64,000 nucleotides of DNA from Euborellia annulipes (GCA_023213315.1 JAKCPI010005636.1:1-64000); one strand, 5' to 3'; shown: positions 23,085 through 34,063, counted from the first letter of the stretch. Numbers and translations are program-made. The notes: generated by a model from the letters alone, not told the origin.

Positions 23085-23166
23085 GGCCTAAGTTGCCGAA
23101 AAACCTATGTATGTGAGTGTGAGTGTGAATGGGAAAGTGTTTTTCTTTGTAAAAAAAAAAAAAAAA
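23085..23166 (+). repeat. SINE-A 3' tail fragment
   Basis: It holds GGCCTAAGTTGCCGAAAAA followed by a GAGTGTGAATGGGAAAGTGT tail and an A-run, as in the 3' portion of SINE-A. Confidence 0.5.
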
Positions 23167-23639
23167 TTTACATCTTAAATTCTAATCAACTGTCGGAAAC
23201 TCAATATATATGTAGACACCAAAAATCTGGTGTGACCAGCGTAGAATACAACTTTTAATTACCCTAGGTAAAAGAAAGTTCTGTGCTTGTGTTTAGTCCC
23301 ACCACACTTTTTGTACCGAGTCCAATGATTTCTCCCAATCGATTATTTTTGTATTCATAACATTCCCGGTTCTATGCTCTTTATTACATATAGGCCCATA
23401 AATAAGAGAAAAATTTACTACTCCTATTATTTGTGTATTTTAATATTATTTTTAAAATTAACTATTCATTAAAATAAGGGAAAAGTTCACTTCTTGACGC
23501 TCCCTTTCATTTAAACATTAAAAAATACGATCGCCCATTCTCGCTCTTATTCCAACTAATATATCATATAGGTGGGCGCCCTCCCCTCCATTCTTTTATT
23601 TTTGCAAAAAATATAATTTTTTATTTATCTCTTTCCCCT

Positions 23640-23778
23640 CATCTCCCTCTCTCTCAATCCCTTTCTCCTCTCTGTAGCCCTATTACCCACTCCAGGCTAA
23701 TTAGCCAATCAGAGAAGGGTTGCGATCTGGCGCCAAAAATTCGCCGCTTGGGAGAGAGGTCGTGGAGCCTTACTAGAT
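23640..23778 (+). promoter_or_regulatory. Candidate promoter with CCAAT and E2F-like boxes
   Basis: Within a locally GC-rich patch, AGCCAATCAG (23703-23712, a CCAAT/NF-Y-type box) and GGCGCCAAAA (23729-23738, an E2F-type box) lie 40-75 bp upstream of the initiator-like TCAGTAGTGA (23778). CCAAT plus E2F is a known pairing at cell-cycle promoters. The transcription start is inferred only. Confidence 0.45.
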
Positions 23779-23920
23779 CAGTAGTGAGGCGACCTTTGAT
23801 TAGTGAGTTAACCTGTATTACTCGTGTTAAACAATGCAACGCCTTCGCATTCCACTGGCTGCCATCATGGCGTTCGGCCGCTCGTCCTTCGTGCTCCTGT
23901 TTCCCAGCCTTTTTACTTAG
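23778..23920 (+). other. Candidate 5' exon with 28-codon ORF (module 3)
   Basis: From TCAGTAGTGA (23778-23787) to a donor-like AG|GTATTT (exon end 23920). It contains ATG at 23834 opening 28 codons (MQRLRIPLAAIMAFG then SSFVLLFPSLFT) and closing with the TAG at 23918, which forms part of the donor. The peptide is hydrophobic and signal-like, but a stop at the splice site means it is either a tiny ORF in the 5' leader or chance. No family is recognised. Confidence 0.3.
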
Positions 23921-24187
23921 GTATTTCAACTCTCTTCTGCTAATTATTCATTCATCTTACTCTTGAGTTATTTAATATTTAAAAATTTCATGATATTTGT
24001 GATATCAAATAATATTATGTGTAGTTAGGAGCCAAAGATTCCCACTTTATAATAAGCACACATTCATAGTCAGAGAATATAAAATGCCAGAGAGAGTAAA
24101 AAGAGTTTAATATTTAAATAGTTTCCTCATCAATTTTTTTATGCGATCGCAATACTTTATTTTCAATAGGTCTAATATTACTTGAAC

Positions 24188-24443
24188 CAAGGGCGGATAC
24201 AAGGGGGTAAAGGGGTAATTACCTCCCCCGAGATTGAAAAAATACCTTTTTTCGCAAAAAAATTTATTTTTAATGTAAGATTTTTAAAATTAATACTTAA
24301 AAATTTGATGTGTATTTATATTCTGGCAAACAATTACAGAATGCGCTTTTAAATTGCCGAAATTAAAAAAAAATAGTGTGCTGTGCGACGAGTCACACCA
24401 GATTACCCCCCCCCCCCGAGAAACACCTCTGGATCCGCCCTTG
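24188..24443 (+). mobile_element. RepB: complete 256-bp hAT-like MITE
   Basis: Termini CAAGGGCGGATACAAG and GGATCCGCCCTTG are flanked by exact 8-bp duplications ACTTGAAC (24180-24187 and 24444-24451). It is collinear with the 4440 element in inverted order: here the RepA-derived segment lies near the right end. Confidence 0.88.
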
Positions 24444-24636
24444 ACTTGAACGAAATCCCACGTACCCACACATTACACACTCACACGGAGACAGATACAT
24501 TATTAAGCAAATGCAAACCAGAGCAGTGGCGGCCGTTGTAATCGAGTCAACCAAAGCGACATGAACATTCAATGTGTTCCCACCTCGATCACCACCGGTC
24601 TGGTTTGCGGTTAGCTTTAGACTTTAGACAACGGTA

Positions 24637-25026
24637 CATGGGCGTACCTTAGTAAAGAGGTATGTTAAAAGTTTCTACTTAATTGAAAAAAAATTTTCAA
24701 AAATTACCTTTTTAAACAGGACTTTTCAAATTTCTGACTGGGGGCAAAAAAATTTTTTATTAAAATAGTCAGATCATGGTCGTCCAGGGGGCCCCGGGCA
24801 GATCATGGTCGTCCAGATTGTGACGATAGCTATTTTTTATATAGGAGAGGTAAAGCCTTCGAATTAAAGGCCTAAAAACCTTCGATGTCCTAACAAAAAA
24901 AGAATTATTCCCCGTCGCCATCCACCAATTTTGTTTCGTTTCATCACTTTATAAACATTTATATTTTTTGTTTTGTTGCTTCTAGGGGGGGGCAGCTGCC
25001 CCCTGCCCTCGCTGGGTACGCCCTTG
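24637..25026 (+). mobile_element. 390-bp hAT-like MITE (GGGCGTA-type ends)
   Basis: CATGGGCGTACC at the left and GGGTACGCCCTTG at the right are imperfect TIRs. Flanks CAACGGTA and CAGCGGTA match at seven of eight bases. Internally AGATCATGGTCGTCCAG occurs twice. No ORF was found. Confidence 0.7.
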
Positions 25027-25069
25027 CAGCGGTATCTAACTTTTAGTCGGTTGGTGGGTTAAAGTGTTT

Positions 25070-25780
25070 TTGCTTAAGTGATAAAACTCTTCAAAAAAAT
25101 AATCCCTTTTTTCATTCCTTTTTTGTGGGGGGCACACCCTCCCACAAAAAAATTTTATAGAATTTTTTTTCTGGCGGGCAACAAAAATTTTTTATAAAAA
25201 AAAGGGGCGCCCCCCGCATTTTTTTTTTTTTATTATAATGATATTGCGGCTGCGGGGGTTGTTTTCATTTTAATTTAATAATTATTTTTTTTATTTATAT
25301 TAATGGTTGTTTTTTTTGGTTTTGGTTTCCCGCCTTCTTTTTTTTATTTCTTCTTTTTTTATTCTGTTGTTCTTTCTTCTTGCCAGGCCTGCCGGCCACA
25401 CCTAGCATGTTTTTTGCTTTTTTACCGTTAATAATAAATATTAGAGAATGACACCCCTTTGATCAAGGGCGAATCCAGAGGTGTTTCTGGGGGGGGGTGT
25501 GGTGGGGGGGGCCCCCCCCCACACCATTATTTTTTTTTAATTTCGGTAATTTAAGGGGGTTTTCTTTTTTTTTTTGCCAAAATAAAAATACAAATTAAAT
25601 TTTTAAAGTTTTGTTTTTTAATATTTTTAAAAAAAAAAAAATTTTTTTAAAAAAAAAAATTTTTTTTTTTTTTAAGGAGGGGGGGGGGGCCCCCCTCCCC
25701 TCCCCCTCCTTTCTTTTTTTTATTATTATTATTCTTCTCCTCTTCCTCCCCCCCCCCACCCCCCCCCCCCCTCACCTTCT
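25070..25780. other. Homopolymer-dominated, possibly unreliable sequence with a RepB trace
   Basis: Long A, T, G and C runs dominate. A RepB copy is recognisable from CAAGGGCGAATCCAGAGG (25464), but its normally conserved GTGTGAC/GCACAGCAC core appears as G-runs followed by C-runs. That pattern looks like base-calling or consensus error more than natural divergence. Annotation here is not trustworthy. Confidence 0.5.
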
Positions 25781-26845
25781 ATAGACCAGCTCGAGAGCAA
25801 AGAATCTAAAAGCAAGGCTTACTTTGAATAATTTTAATTTTTTACTCTTTGATTATTTTTCTTAATCTTTTGTTGTTTACGTGGAAATTAAGTTTTTTAA
25901 AAGATATTCAGAAAACATACAGTAAATATCTTTTTTTGTTATTTTTCAATAAATCCCTCCAAATTTATTTTACTAGGCAACCCCACCCTTATCTAGACCC
26001 CACCAGTTGATATCTACTTGCATTGATTAAGTTCGGTGTCATCATCGATTAAATCAGCTTGTTATCATTTCTCTCTTTAAATTTATTAATTAAACTTTTC
26101 TTAATTATATATTAAGAAAAATATTTATTGCTTAGAAATTTTTCATATAATATTTGTGTGTATTTTGTTTTGAATTTTGTTTACTAACCTGTGGATTATT
26201 TTGATATATATTGAGAGTTTTTTTTTATATCATCTTAAAACTTTTAATTTTATATAAAAAGGACGGATAACAAAATTTTACTACTCTTCTGTATATAATA
26301 AACAAAGAAATACATTTGGATTAAAATTCGGTAAGAATATATAATATTTGTCCTTTGAAAACCATGTTAGAAGTATTATTAGCCTAAAAATTTGCAAATC
26401 TCTTTTTATGAGACAACGATAAGACTATCCGTTCCCGAAATTTATTAAACAAGTAATTTTTTATTTTGTATATAAAATCTTTGTTCGATATTTTTTTTTT
26501 TTTTTGTATTAGAGGTTCGTTCTTTTTTTTTATATATTTCTACGTTAACGAGTTGCTCTAATCGTCTCGTGCGAACTTGTTCAGTTGTTACTTCTTGCTG
26601 TTTGCAAATACTGTATAGACTTGTTCTAATTATTCTTTAAATTAAGATACTACCAAACATTCTGCCTCTTTCTCAATCCTATCATCGTTAATTTTTCTAC
26701 ATAGGCTAATAGCTATTTATTGATTTTCTTTTGAAAGGTTCTTTTTGCCGAGATGAGCAGAAAAGATAAAAAAATATTTGCGAAATAAGTTTTTGTTTTG
26801 ACATATCTGAACTGAACCTGGACTTCTCACTTTCGCTAGGCTTAT
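25781..26845. other. AT-rich DNA, no supported feature
   Basis: I see no gene or bounded repeat. Confidence 0.45.
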
Positions 26846-26847
26846 CC

Positions 26848-26920
26848 TAGGTCGATAGCTCAAAAGGTAGTTCGCAGTAAAATCAAGAGGCCCTGGTTCG
26901 AATTCAGGGGGGGGGTGTAG
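26848..26920 (+). repeat. tRNA-like sequence (SINE head or tRNA pseudogene)
   Basis: GATAGCTCAAAAGGTAG resembles an A box, and GGTTCGAATTC is a good B box about 35 bp downstream. The acceptor stem does not close and the following G-run replaces a 3' end, so this is not a functional tRNA. Confidence 0.5.
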
Positions 26921-26949
26921 CACGATATATCTATTCAAGCTCAAACTCA

Positions 26950-27940
26950 ACTTGCAAATTTTCTTTAGCTGTCTTAATTATTATTTGAAAGCCACAAACT
27001 ATTACAAATCTAGTTAGAAATAATTATAATAAATTGCGTCTATTATCATTATTAGGGGGGTGGGGGGGGGTGTTGGAGGTTTTTTTTTTTTTTGGGGGGG
27101 GGGGAGTTAAATATACGAAAGGCAGTTTCTTCTGAATCCGAATGTTATCATTAGTTTTCACTATTCAATCAATTGAATTAAATAAGCACGGATACTAAAT
27201 ATCCTTAGAGCCCTTAAAACTATTTTAATAGATAGGCCTACCTCTTAAATGTCTTTGTGGTCTGAGAACTCCTCTTCTAAATAATAATCCACAAAATTCT
27301 CCAAACGTATATTTAACATTCTTTCGATAAATCAATAAAGGTTTATCAAATAAAAAATATTCTTTTACAAATGCGGCAGTATCTTTCCTAACAAAATTTC
27401 ATTGTCAATACTCTTTCTTCATTTCATTTTCTTTTTTTTTTTTTTTAAATTCCTCATCCCACCTAATAATTATTCCAAACGAATCCCAAAAGAAAGATGG
27501 CCCACGCTTTCCAATGAAGAAAGATGCCCACAATTTTTTTTTTTATAATATTCGTTCAGAAATTCTAATTTCTTGAAAGATGATTAATCGCCTCCTTTTA
27601 TATTATCCCCCTGGTTAAGACTTTGAATAATGATAAAATATATTCCGAGACTTTACAAATAGGAAAATAAAAAGGGATTCTATTCCTAATTATTCGACAA
27701 TTCTTTTTTTTTTCATTTACAACATGAATGAATAATGTAACAAATTTGCGTTATGTTTTGAAGGCTTTTGCCTTTAGAATAACTATTTAACATTGACGCA
27801 AAGAAATATCTATTGTAAATTTAATAAACAGTTCTTTTGTTTGTCCTTGATTATCACATCTGATTTCTACTTAGAAATGAACACAAATTAAGAGAGAAAT
27901 TATTTTCTTAATTATTTAGGAGTCCCCAAGACTTTTCTAT
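26950..27940. other. AT-rich DNA with a G/T homopolymer block
   Basis: Around 27052-27105 G- and T-runs dominate, which may be a sequencing artefact. The rest contains no gene or delimited repeat. Confidence 0.4.
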
Positions 27941-27941
27941 T

Positions 27942-28076
27942 GTAGATAGCGCGCTAGCATGCATATCAGTACTAGGGTCACGGGTTCGGTTCCCGAGCCA
28001 CAAATCATTTGAAATAAATTGGGATGGGGTCTAAATGGCCTTAGATGCCGAAAAAGACCTTAAATAAATGAAAACA
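27942..28076 (+). mobile_element. SINE-B, tRNA-derived
   Basis: A-box-like GATAGCGCGCTAGCATG and B box GGGTTCGGTTCCCG form a tRNA-like head. The 3' domain GGTCTAAATGGCCTTAGATG plus CCGAAAAAGACC follows, with an A/T-rich tail. The 3' domain resembles that of SINE-A although the heads differ. Confidence 0.7.
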
Positions 28077-28079
28077 AAA

Positions 28080-28921
28080 ATTCTTAAATTTGATTAAAAA
28101 AATTTAAAGGAGATTGAATGATTCTTATAAATATTCAAATTTTAAATGTCATTTAAAATAGGAAAAGGAAATAGAATATTTCAAGGTTAAAAAGCATTTA
28201 TTTAATAGTTCCACAAGCTGTTTCATATTCATTTTAAAATCTTATATTCATTCTCTCTTTCCCATGCTAGAGTTTGGGGGATTTGGAGAAATTTTCTTAA
28301 ATACCACCATTCTTCTATTTTTAAACAAAAACTTTTTTATAAATCTTCCTATGTCTTCTCCCACGGGATCGGTCTATAAATAAATAAATTTTCAAAATTC
28401 TATATGTAATCCCTTTAACACTCGTTGAGTTTAATGAACGCCCCTATTTGGTTACATGCCATTCCTTCTTTCATTTATTTGTTAGATTAAGTTGTTTTCA
28501 TAGTAAGAGATAGAACAAAGACATTTTAAAGAGAAGGACGCGTGCTCCTACAGCCAGATGATGAATTTATTATCATCTCCTCTCTTCCTCTATTGTCTTT
28601 ACTAAAAACATTTATTAAAGATAAAAATACCGCTATATTTGTCAATGCATTCAACCCATTTTATTTTTACTTTCTATATACATACATAAAAAATGTGTAT
28701 AAATTAAGCGAAATTCAAAGAGAAATTTTGAATTAAAATGCTTATTTATTTTTTTTAGATAACTTACTAGGCGATTATACTCAGCTCCCACGTATTTTTT
28801 TGTTTAGCTAATAATAATAGGTCAATTTAGAACACGCAATAGTTTTAAAGACTTACTTTATTATTATTTATGAAATACTTTCAATTATGTTATCTAACTT
28901 TTGAATTCCTACACTAATATA
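28080..28921. other. AT-rich DNA, no supported feature
   Basis: The open frame at 28542-28736 is unremarkable. No RNA gene or bounded repeat was seen. Confidence 0.4.
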
Positions 28922-29094
28922 TTAAAAATCTGGTGTGACAAGCACGGAACACAACTTTCTTTTACTTTCGGGAATCGAAAGTGTTCTATTTATTTTTGTT
29001 TCGACATATATTTAGTTTCCGACAGTACGGTACGTTTGAATTCAAAATGTAAAATTTATAAACAGAAAAATATTTATATATATATATTTTTTTT

Positions 29095-29311
29095 CCCTCT
29101 CATTCACACTCACATTCACACACACATACACACAGTCTTTTCGGCAACTTAGGCCATTTAAGACTTTGACGATAACCGTTAGAGAGATTAATATACATAT
29201 TAGGGGTCCAGGCATTCTTATTTAAGCCATTTGGTATCCAAATGGCTTAAATAAAATCATCGGACTACCTGGGGTCCGAACCCGCGACTTTTGGTATACG
29301 AGGTTAGCACT
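29095..29311 (-). mobile_element. SINE-A truncated in its head, nested in RepA
   Basis: It carries the TCATTCACACTC tail, AGTCTTTTCGGCAACTTAGG, CCATTTGGTATCCAAATGG and the reverse of the B box (GGTCCGAACCCGCG). It stops at GGTTAGCAC, so most of the A-box region is missing. Confidence 0.7.
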
Positions 29312-29435
29312 ATTTATATTTTGTTAATATGGCAATCATTTCTTCTATCTTTCCCATGGAGTACAAAAGTAAAGTGTGCTTAATATGATTTTAACGGCAA
29401 AATGAGAATATTTATTTATTTTTTTTTTAATTTTA

Positions 29436-29670
29436 TTTAGGGTAGGGCTACTCGGCCATCCCCCACAATACAATAAATACATTTAAAATTATAAAATATC
29501 AATACAAAACAATAAAAATACAACAAAATTAAAACAATAACAATACAATAATAACACAAAGTCAAAACAATAGTAATACAATAAGGCAAAACCAAAACAC
29601 TAATACAATAATAAAACAAAATCAACACAATAATAATACAATAATATAACCAAATCAAAACAATAAAGAG
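29436..29670. repeat. CAATA-rich imperfect tandem repeat
   Basis: Irregular units such as AATACAATAATAACACAA and AAAACAATAAT follow a leader GGGTAGGGCTACTCGGCC. The minus-strand 73-codon frame (I/L/V/Y-rich) is a translation of this simple repeat and not a membrane protein gene. The leader plus repetitive tail could be a retroposon 3' end. Confidence 0.6.
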
Positions 29671-29770
29671 AATATTTATTTTAACGAGGATCTAATTTTA
29701 ATCAAAAACGTTGAAATGAAATTCGAGAAAATCGGGGGAAAAAAAAACTGGAAAAGTGCATCAGTAAAGA

Positions 29771-30004
29771 CATGGGCGTAGCCAGGGGGAGGGGGGCTTT
29801 GCCCCCCCTGGCTTGTCCTAAAAATTAAAAAAAAAATATATATATATATATTTTTCTATTGGGAATTTTTTTTAACGCCCCAATCCACTACATTAATTTA
29901 ATTTTTTTTTTTTTTTATTTAAATAAATAATTAATAATCCATGTATATATTAATTGCAAACCCCCCTCTCGCTCTAACGAGGGGTTGCTCCCCCCCCCCC
30001 TAAC
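29771..30004 (+). mobile_element. GGGCGTAGCC-type MITE, right end eroded, nested in RepA
   Basis: It starts CATGGGCGTAGCCAGGGGG, like the CATGGGCGTA elements at 24637, 31688 and 46039. It contains a C-run and AT-rich body and interrupts RepA between CAGTAAAG and AAGTACTAGTACT. The expected matching right terminus is not intact. Confidence 0.5.
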
Positions 30005-30299
30005 AAGAAGTACTAGTACTTTTTGACCAATTTTATTCAAAAGCTTCGTGTCACGTCCCATGGGGGTGCCTAACTTAAATACAAAATTTCAACCTCCTAG
30101 CTCTTTTCGTTCTTGAGATATTTTGTCCACAGACAGACAGACAGACAAATAGACACACACAGAGAGACCATGTCGCGAAAACCACTATTTTGGATTCAGG
30201 GGACCTCAAAACGTGTATATCCATCAAAATCTCAACATCGAATTTTTGACATTAATCCCTCTATATATTGTCATATAGAGGTAAGAGAAAGTAAAAATT

Positions 30300-30984
30300 A
30301 AAATTGAAAGTGAGTTCCCTGCGACTTTATTAGTATGTAATTAAAAATTCATTTACAATGGATCAAAAGTTTACCCCCACTCGGTAGCGGTGAAAAGATT
30401 CCCCCACTAACAGCCTTCAACTAATTACAAAGGCTTTGCACGTTAACGTCCTCCCCTAACTAAATTAATTACTTTTTGGGATTATCTCTCTTTTATTGGA
30501 TTTATAATAAAGTAATATCTGCTTTTTTTTCAATATTAAAGCTCATTTTAAGTTTAATTCTTTGTCATCTTTACATCAAATTTTATTTATTATTTCTATC
30601 TACACCAAATTAAAATATATCAGAACAAAAACAAATTATTATATAAATAATTTTTCAATTTTCAAAAGATAAAACGATTTATATTTCATTATCAACATTT
30701 CTTTGTTTCAACGCTTTGATTAAATTGGATGATTCAACGTTAAAGACTTTTTGTTGTTTAAGGATTTTCTTTATTTATAAAATAACTAACTCACGATATT
30801 AACAAATAAGACCTTGGATTAAATTAAAATTTTCACGATCATATAATAATGCTGGAAAGTAAAAAAAAAAAAAAAAAATAATAATAATAATAAACAATTA
30901 AAAAATTTCAATTATTATTTTGCATGAGCTATGATAATAGCTCAAAATAAATATGAAGGAGCTTGTTAAACGAAATGAATATAA
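30300..30984. other. AT-rich DNA, no supported feature
   Basis: It has an A-run near 30860 with ATA units. No gene was seen. Confidence 0.5.
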
Positions 30985-31479
30985 AAAAAATCTGGCGTGA
31001 CTGGCGCACAGCACACAACTTTCTCTTACCATTCGGTACCGGTACCTCCCTTTTGAATCGAATTTAACTTACAAATCCCCATAGGGATTTAACATTGGCT
31101 CTATGGAAGAGTCAGAAAGTGAATTTGAAAAAAACTTAATTACATCAGCAAAATATACTTCAAAACACTTTAAGCGTAAATGAAAATATACATTTTAAAG
31201 AGCATCTAAAAAAATAATTGATTTTTGAATTTTAAACATTTTTGGTGGAGCGAATTTTGAGAAAATCGTAAAAAATTGAAAAAGTACATCAGTAAAGTAC
31301 TAGTACTTTTTGGCCGATTTTGTTCAAAAGCTTATTTTTAGTATCTGGGATGGTACCTAAATTAAATATAAAATATCAATCCAGTAGCTGAATTCCATCA
31401 TGCTAAAAATCCTTACACACAGACAGACAGACCAATTTGCGGGACCCACTTTTTTGGACTCAGGGGACCTCAAAACATA
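30985..31479 (-). mobile_element. RepA copy, 5' part truncated
   Basis: It begins AAATCTGGCGTGACTGGCGC and proceeds to CTCAGGGGACCTCAAAACAT, where RepA homology stops before the 5' hairpin. The 3' hairpin keeps one arm (ACAACTTTCTCTTACC). Confidence 0.75.
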
Positions 31480-31552
31480 TGCACATATGAGAGCGCGTGA
31501 CGGGAAATTTTTATTTAATCTTCGAAGTTCCAGATGCCAGTGGGCCCTTATT

Positions 31553-31623
31553 CAAGACAATTAGTAATCAAATAAATACAGCTGGATGTATTTTGTACAT
31601 GTGTGACTACTAATTGTCTTGAA
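31553..31623. repeat. Short palindrome
   Basis: TTCAAGACAATTAGTAATCA is mirrored by the complement of TACTAATTGTCTTGAAG about 45 bp away. It could be a tiny fold-back element or one end-pair of a MITE. Confidence 0.5.
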
Positions 31624-31687
31624 GACGGACCAAATGGGCATAACCAAATTAAATTGTAAAAATTTTGATTTGATTTAGGTTGGTTGC

Positions 31688-31850
31688 CATGGGCCTAACT
31701 AGAGAATTTGGCTCGGGGACCTCCGGGGGACCTGGAAAGCCCCATATTTTCTTAATTTTTCTTGGGGCAGGGAGCTTTCTGGGGGGACCACGAGCCTTCT
31801 GGGGGGGGGGGGGGGGCGCTCTCCCCAGTACTCCCTTAGTTACGCCCATG
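31688..31850 (+). mobile_element. 163-bp hAT-like MITE with exact 8-bp duplication
   Basis: Ends CATGGGCCTAACTAGAG and CTTAGTTACGCCCATG. Flanks TTGGTTGC (31680-31687 and 31851-31858) are identical. The interior is GC-rich, with boxes GGGGACCTCCGGGGG and GGAGCTTTCTGGGG shared with the element at 46039. The two opposed open frames here are artefacts of this repeat. Confidence 0.85.
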
Positions 31851-31859
31851 TTGGTTGCC

Positions 31860-32596
31860 GTTCTATGATATTATATAAACAAATCTACTTCAGTTAATCT
31901 GTCGTCAAAATTTTCTTCTCTATCAACATATAGTTGAGACCTAAACATAAACTATTTTCAAAATTAGATACAAACGCGTTTTTGACTCCAACAATTAAAT
32001 GAAATTTTATTCTAATTAAATTCCACAAATAATTTATTCGTTAAAATTAACGTTCCACGAAAATATTACAAAACCCCGACACTCTGTAGAGTCATGATAA
32101 CTCTACTTTTCTTTTTCAAGAATCTACTGATTAATATAATTAAATTAATACAAGGCTAATTAAACAACAACGAGGAAGTTTGAATAAATAGTCGAGAGCT
32201 CCGTAGCACGTGTATTGAATGATTTCATTCATTGATTCATTTTCATTCATTCCCATTTGGTTTTAGAATAATTAATAAATAATGAGAAACGTTATTATAT
32301 TATATAATAATATGAAAGATCGTCATTAATTTTTTTTTTAACAAGAAAAGAATGACTCAGATTGGATAATTTTTTTTCCGCTCAATTGACTCCCTGCCAG
32401 GTGATTGCATAGCGAATCAAGAGATTTGATAATACCAAGTGGAATTTCTCTTTAATAAATAAAAAAAAAAAAAACGATTATTGATTCCTATTCGTCGTCG
32501 TATTCAAATCTGATTAACTAATAATAAAATAAATAAATATTGGATGTTTTGGTTTCGAATTCTTTAATATTGGAGGCTCAACTGTGTTATAATTCA
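31860..32596. other. AT-rich DNA, no supported feature
   Basis: No bounded repeat or exon was seen. Confidence 0.5.
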
Positions 32597-33318
32597 AAAA
32601 ATCTGCTATGACTTAACGCACAGCTGATTTTTTGTGTCAAGATATATTTAGTTGCCCATAGGACTTTAGTTCCAAACTTAACCACTTTCGTTTCATAAAT
32701 GGCGCTGAGCTAAAAATGCTTCCACTAGTACTTGAAACAATTTTCACGAAAAATTTTATTTAATGAGCATCTAAAAAATAGTTGATTTGTGAATTTTAAT
32801 GAAAAACTAGAGAAATTTGAAAAAAAATACATCAATAAAGTAGGCTACTAGTACTGCTAGTACTTTTTGGGCGATTTTGTTCAAAAGATTCTTGTCACGT
32901 CCCATGAGGGGGGTACCTAACTTAAATATAAAATTTCAGCTTCTTGCGCTTTTCGTTCTTGAGATATTTTATGTAAAGACACACAGACAGACCCACTTCG
33001 CTCTCTCTTCAGTCTTAGAGTCAGAATTGACACCTTGTGGTTACTTTGAGGAATAACTTTCATGGGAATAATACTGTGGGTTCCCGTTTCCTTCCTCAGG
33101 AGGAGGCATATTTGGATAATTTTTCGCCATGAGCTGGATTTGAACCTGTTGCTTTCAATTCAGATTTATAAGCTTAACTGCTTTATTCCCTTGGCTAATC
33201 GCTTCCTCTACTTCACTCAGGGGACCTTGAAACTTGTATTTCCATCAAAATCTCAAATTTTTGACATGATCGCAAAACTTTCTCTCTAAATATTACATAT
33301 ATAGGTAAGAGAAAGTAA
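32597..33318 (-). mobile_element. RepA copy interrupted by a SINE
   Basis: It starts AAATCTGCTATGACTTAACG and ends TAGGTAAGAGAAAGTA. RepA is broken at CAGACCCACTTC and resumes at CACTCAGGGGACC, with SINE-C between. Confidence 0.75.
33002..33212 (-). mobile_element. SINE-C, tRNA-derived, nested in RepA
   Basis: On the minus strand, GGTTCAAATCCAGCTC serves as the B box and GCAGTTAAGCTTATAAATCTG lies in the A-box region. A short ACTTC repeat at both borders may be part of the target duplication. Confidence 0.6.
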
Positions 33319-33370
33319 AAAATATTAGTCGGTCTGATCACAAAAACTTTTATAAACAAAAAGAACTCTG

Positions 33371-33560
33371 GCAAGAAGAATAAACAAGAGCCACCAAGAT
33401 CAATGTTGTTAAGCAACGCCAAGTGGTGCTGAAAATGTGGTAGGCGGCCCCCGAAAAACGAGACCATTGAACCCCCGCCGGAAGCCATCGATACTGTAGA
33501 ATATAAATAATAAATAAATTTATAAAAGTCAAATGGCCTCTGCAGCCGAAATAACTCAAA
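33371..33560 (+). repeat. Possible 5S-like SINE with SINE-B-type tail
   Basis: GTTGTTAAGCAACGCCAAG resembles the 5S rRNA internal region. It is followed by a GCCATCGATACTGTAGAATA box seen at the 9.9- and 19.2-kb copies and a tail with TCAAATGGCCTCTGCAGCCG, close to the SINE-B 3' domain. The minus-strand frames across it are not genes. Confidence 0.4.
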
Positions 33561-33854
33561 AAAAAAAAACAACTCAGACGGGACTTAATCCATTTAACTA
33601 TTAAAGCCGCGCTTTTTAATGGAATCTTTGTTCGAAGAAAATTGAACTTATTTTATATTTTTTTTTAATCTCTCTTTTGTGTCTGGATTATAAGCTACAA
33701 ATAAAAAATGGGAATAAGTGAACTGTATTGTTAGCAACTCACTGAAAGGTGGTATTGTTTCGGAACGAGATAACCATCAATAGACAGGACAAACCCCCGT
33801 TATTTATTTATTTTTTATTTCCCTACCTGATAACCGAGTGATAATGAGCAATCA

Positions 33855-33920
33855 GCCCGGCTCCGGATCTTGCCTTGGGCGTCATATATATATGAGTCAG
33901 CGCGATTAACGCGGGGCCAA
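33855..33920 (+). promoter_or_regulatory. TATA-containing promoter
   Basis: CATATATATATGA (33883-33895) sits in a GC-rich island (CCCGGCTCCGGATC upstream, GCGGGGCCAACGACAGCGG downstream) in otherwise AT-rich DNA. A start about 30 bp downstream would place transcription onset near 33915-33925. Direction is inferred from the TATA, leader and donor order on the plus strand. Confidence 0.5.
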
Positions 33921-34063
33921 CGACAGCGGGGCGAGGAGAGATTCGATGGCGTGGGGCGTCGGGGCGGCTGGGCTTCCGTTCAAGACACACGAGTGAGTAA
34001 GAGAAAAAGAGACTGTCTTTCAGTCAAGCCAAGTCAGTCAGTCAGTCAGTGAGTCAGTCACAG

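Larger units (their letters stand above)
22367..23313 (+). mobile_element. RepA copy interrupted by RepB and a SINE tail
   Basis: RepA resumes on both sides of a RepB MITE (22612-22888), inserted in the conserved AGTACTTTACTGATGTACT region. A second interruption (about 23085-23166) matches the SINE-A 3' tail. The order gives relative ages: RepA first, insertions later. Confidence 0.8.
28922..30296 (-). mobile_element. RepA copy split by at least three insertions
   Basis: RepA pieces appear in order at 28922-29080, 29312-29410, 29680-29770 and 30005-30296, in reverse orientation. Between them lie a truncated SINE-A, a CAATA-rich simple repeat block and a GGGCGTAGCC-type element. It is a stratigraphic record of successive insertions into one old copy. 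Confidence 0.75.

Noticed and set aside
26848..26920. Functional tRNA gene
   Set aside because: A and B boxes are present but no acceptor-stem pairing or normal 3' end; better called a SINE head or pseudogene.
29437..29658. 73-codon hydrophobic minus-strand frame resembling a membrane protein
   Set aside because: It is a translation of CAATA-type simple repeats.
31649..31868. Two opposed Pro/Gly-rich frames
   Set aside because: They coincide with a 163-bp MITE bounded by an exact 8-bp target duplication.
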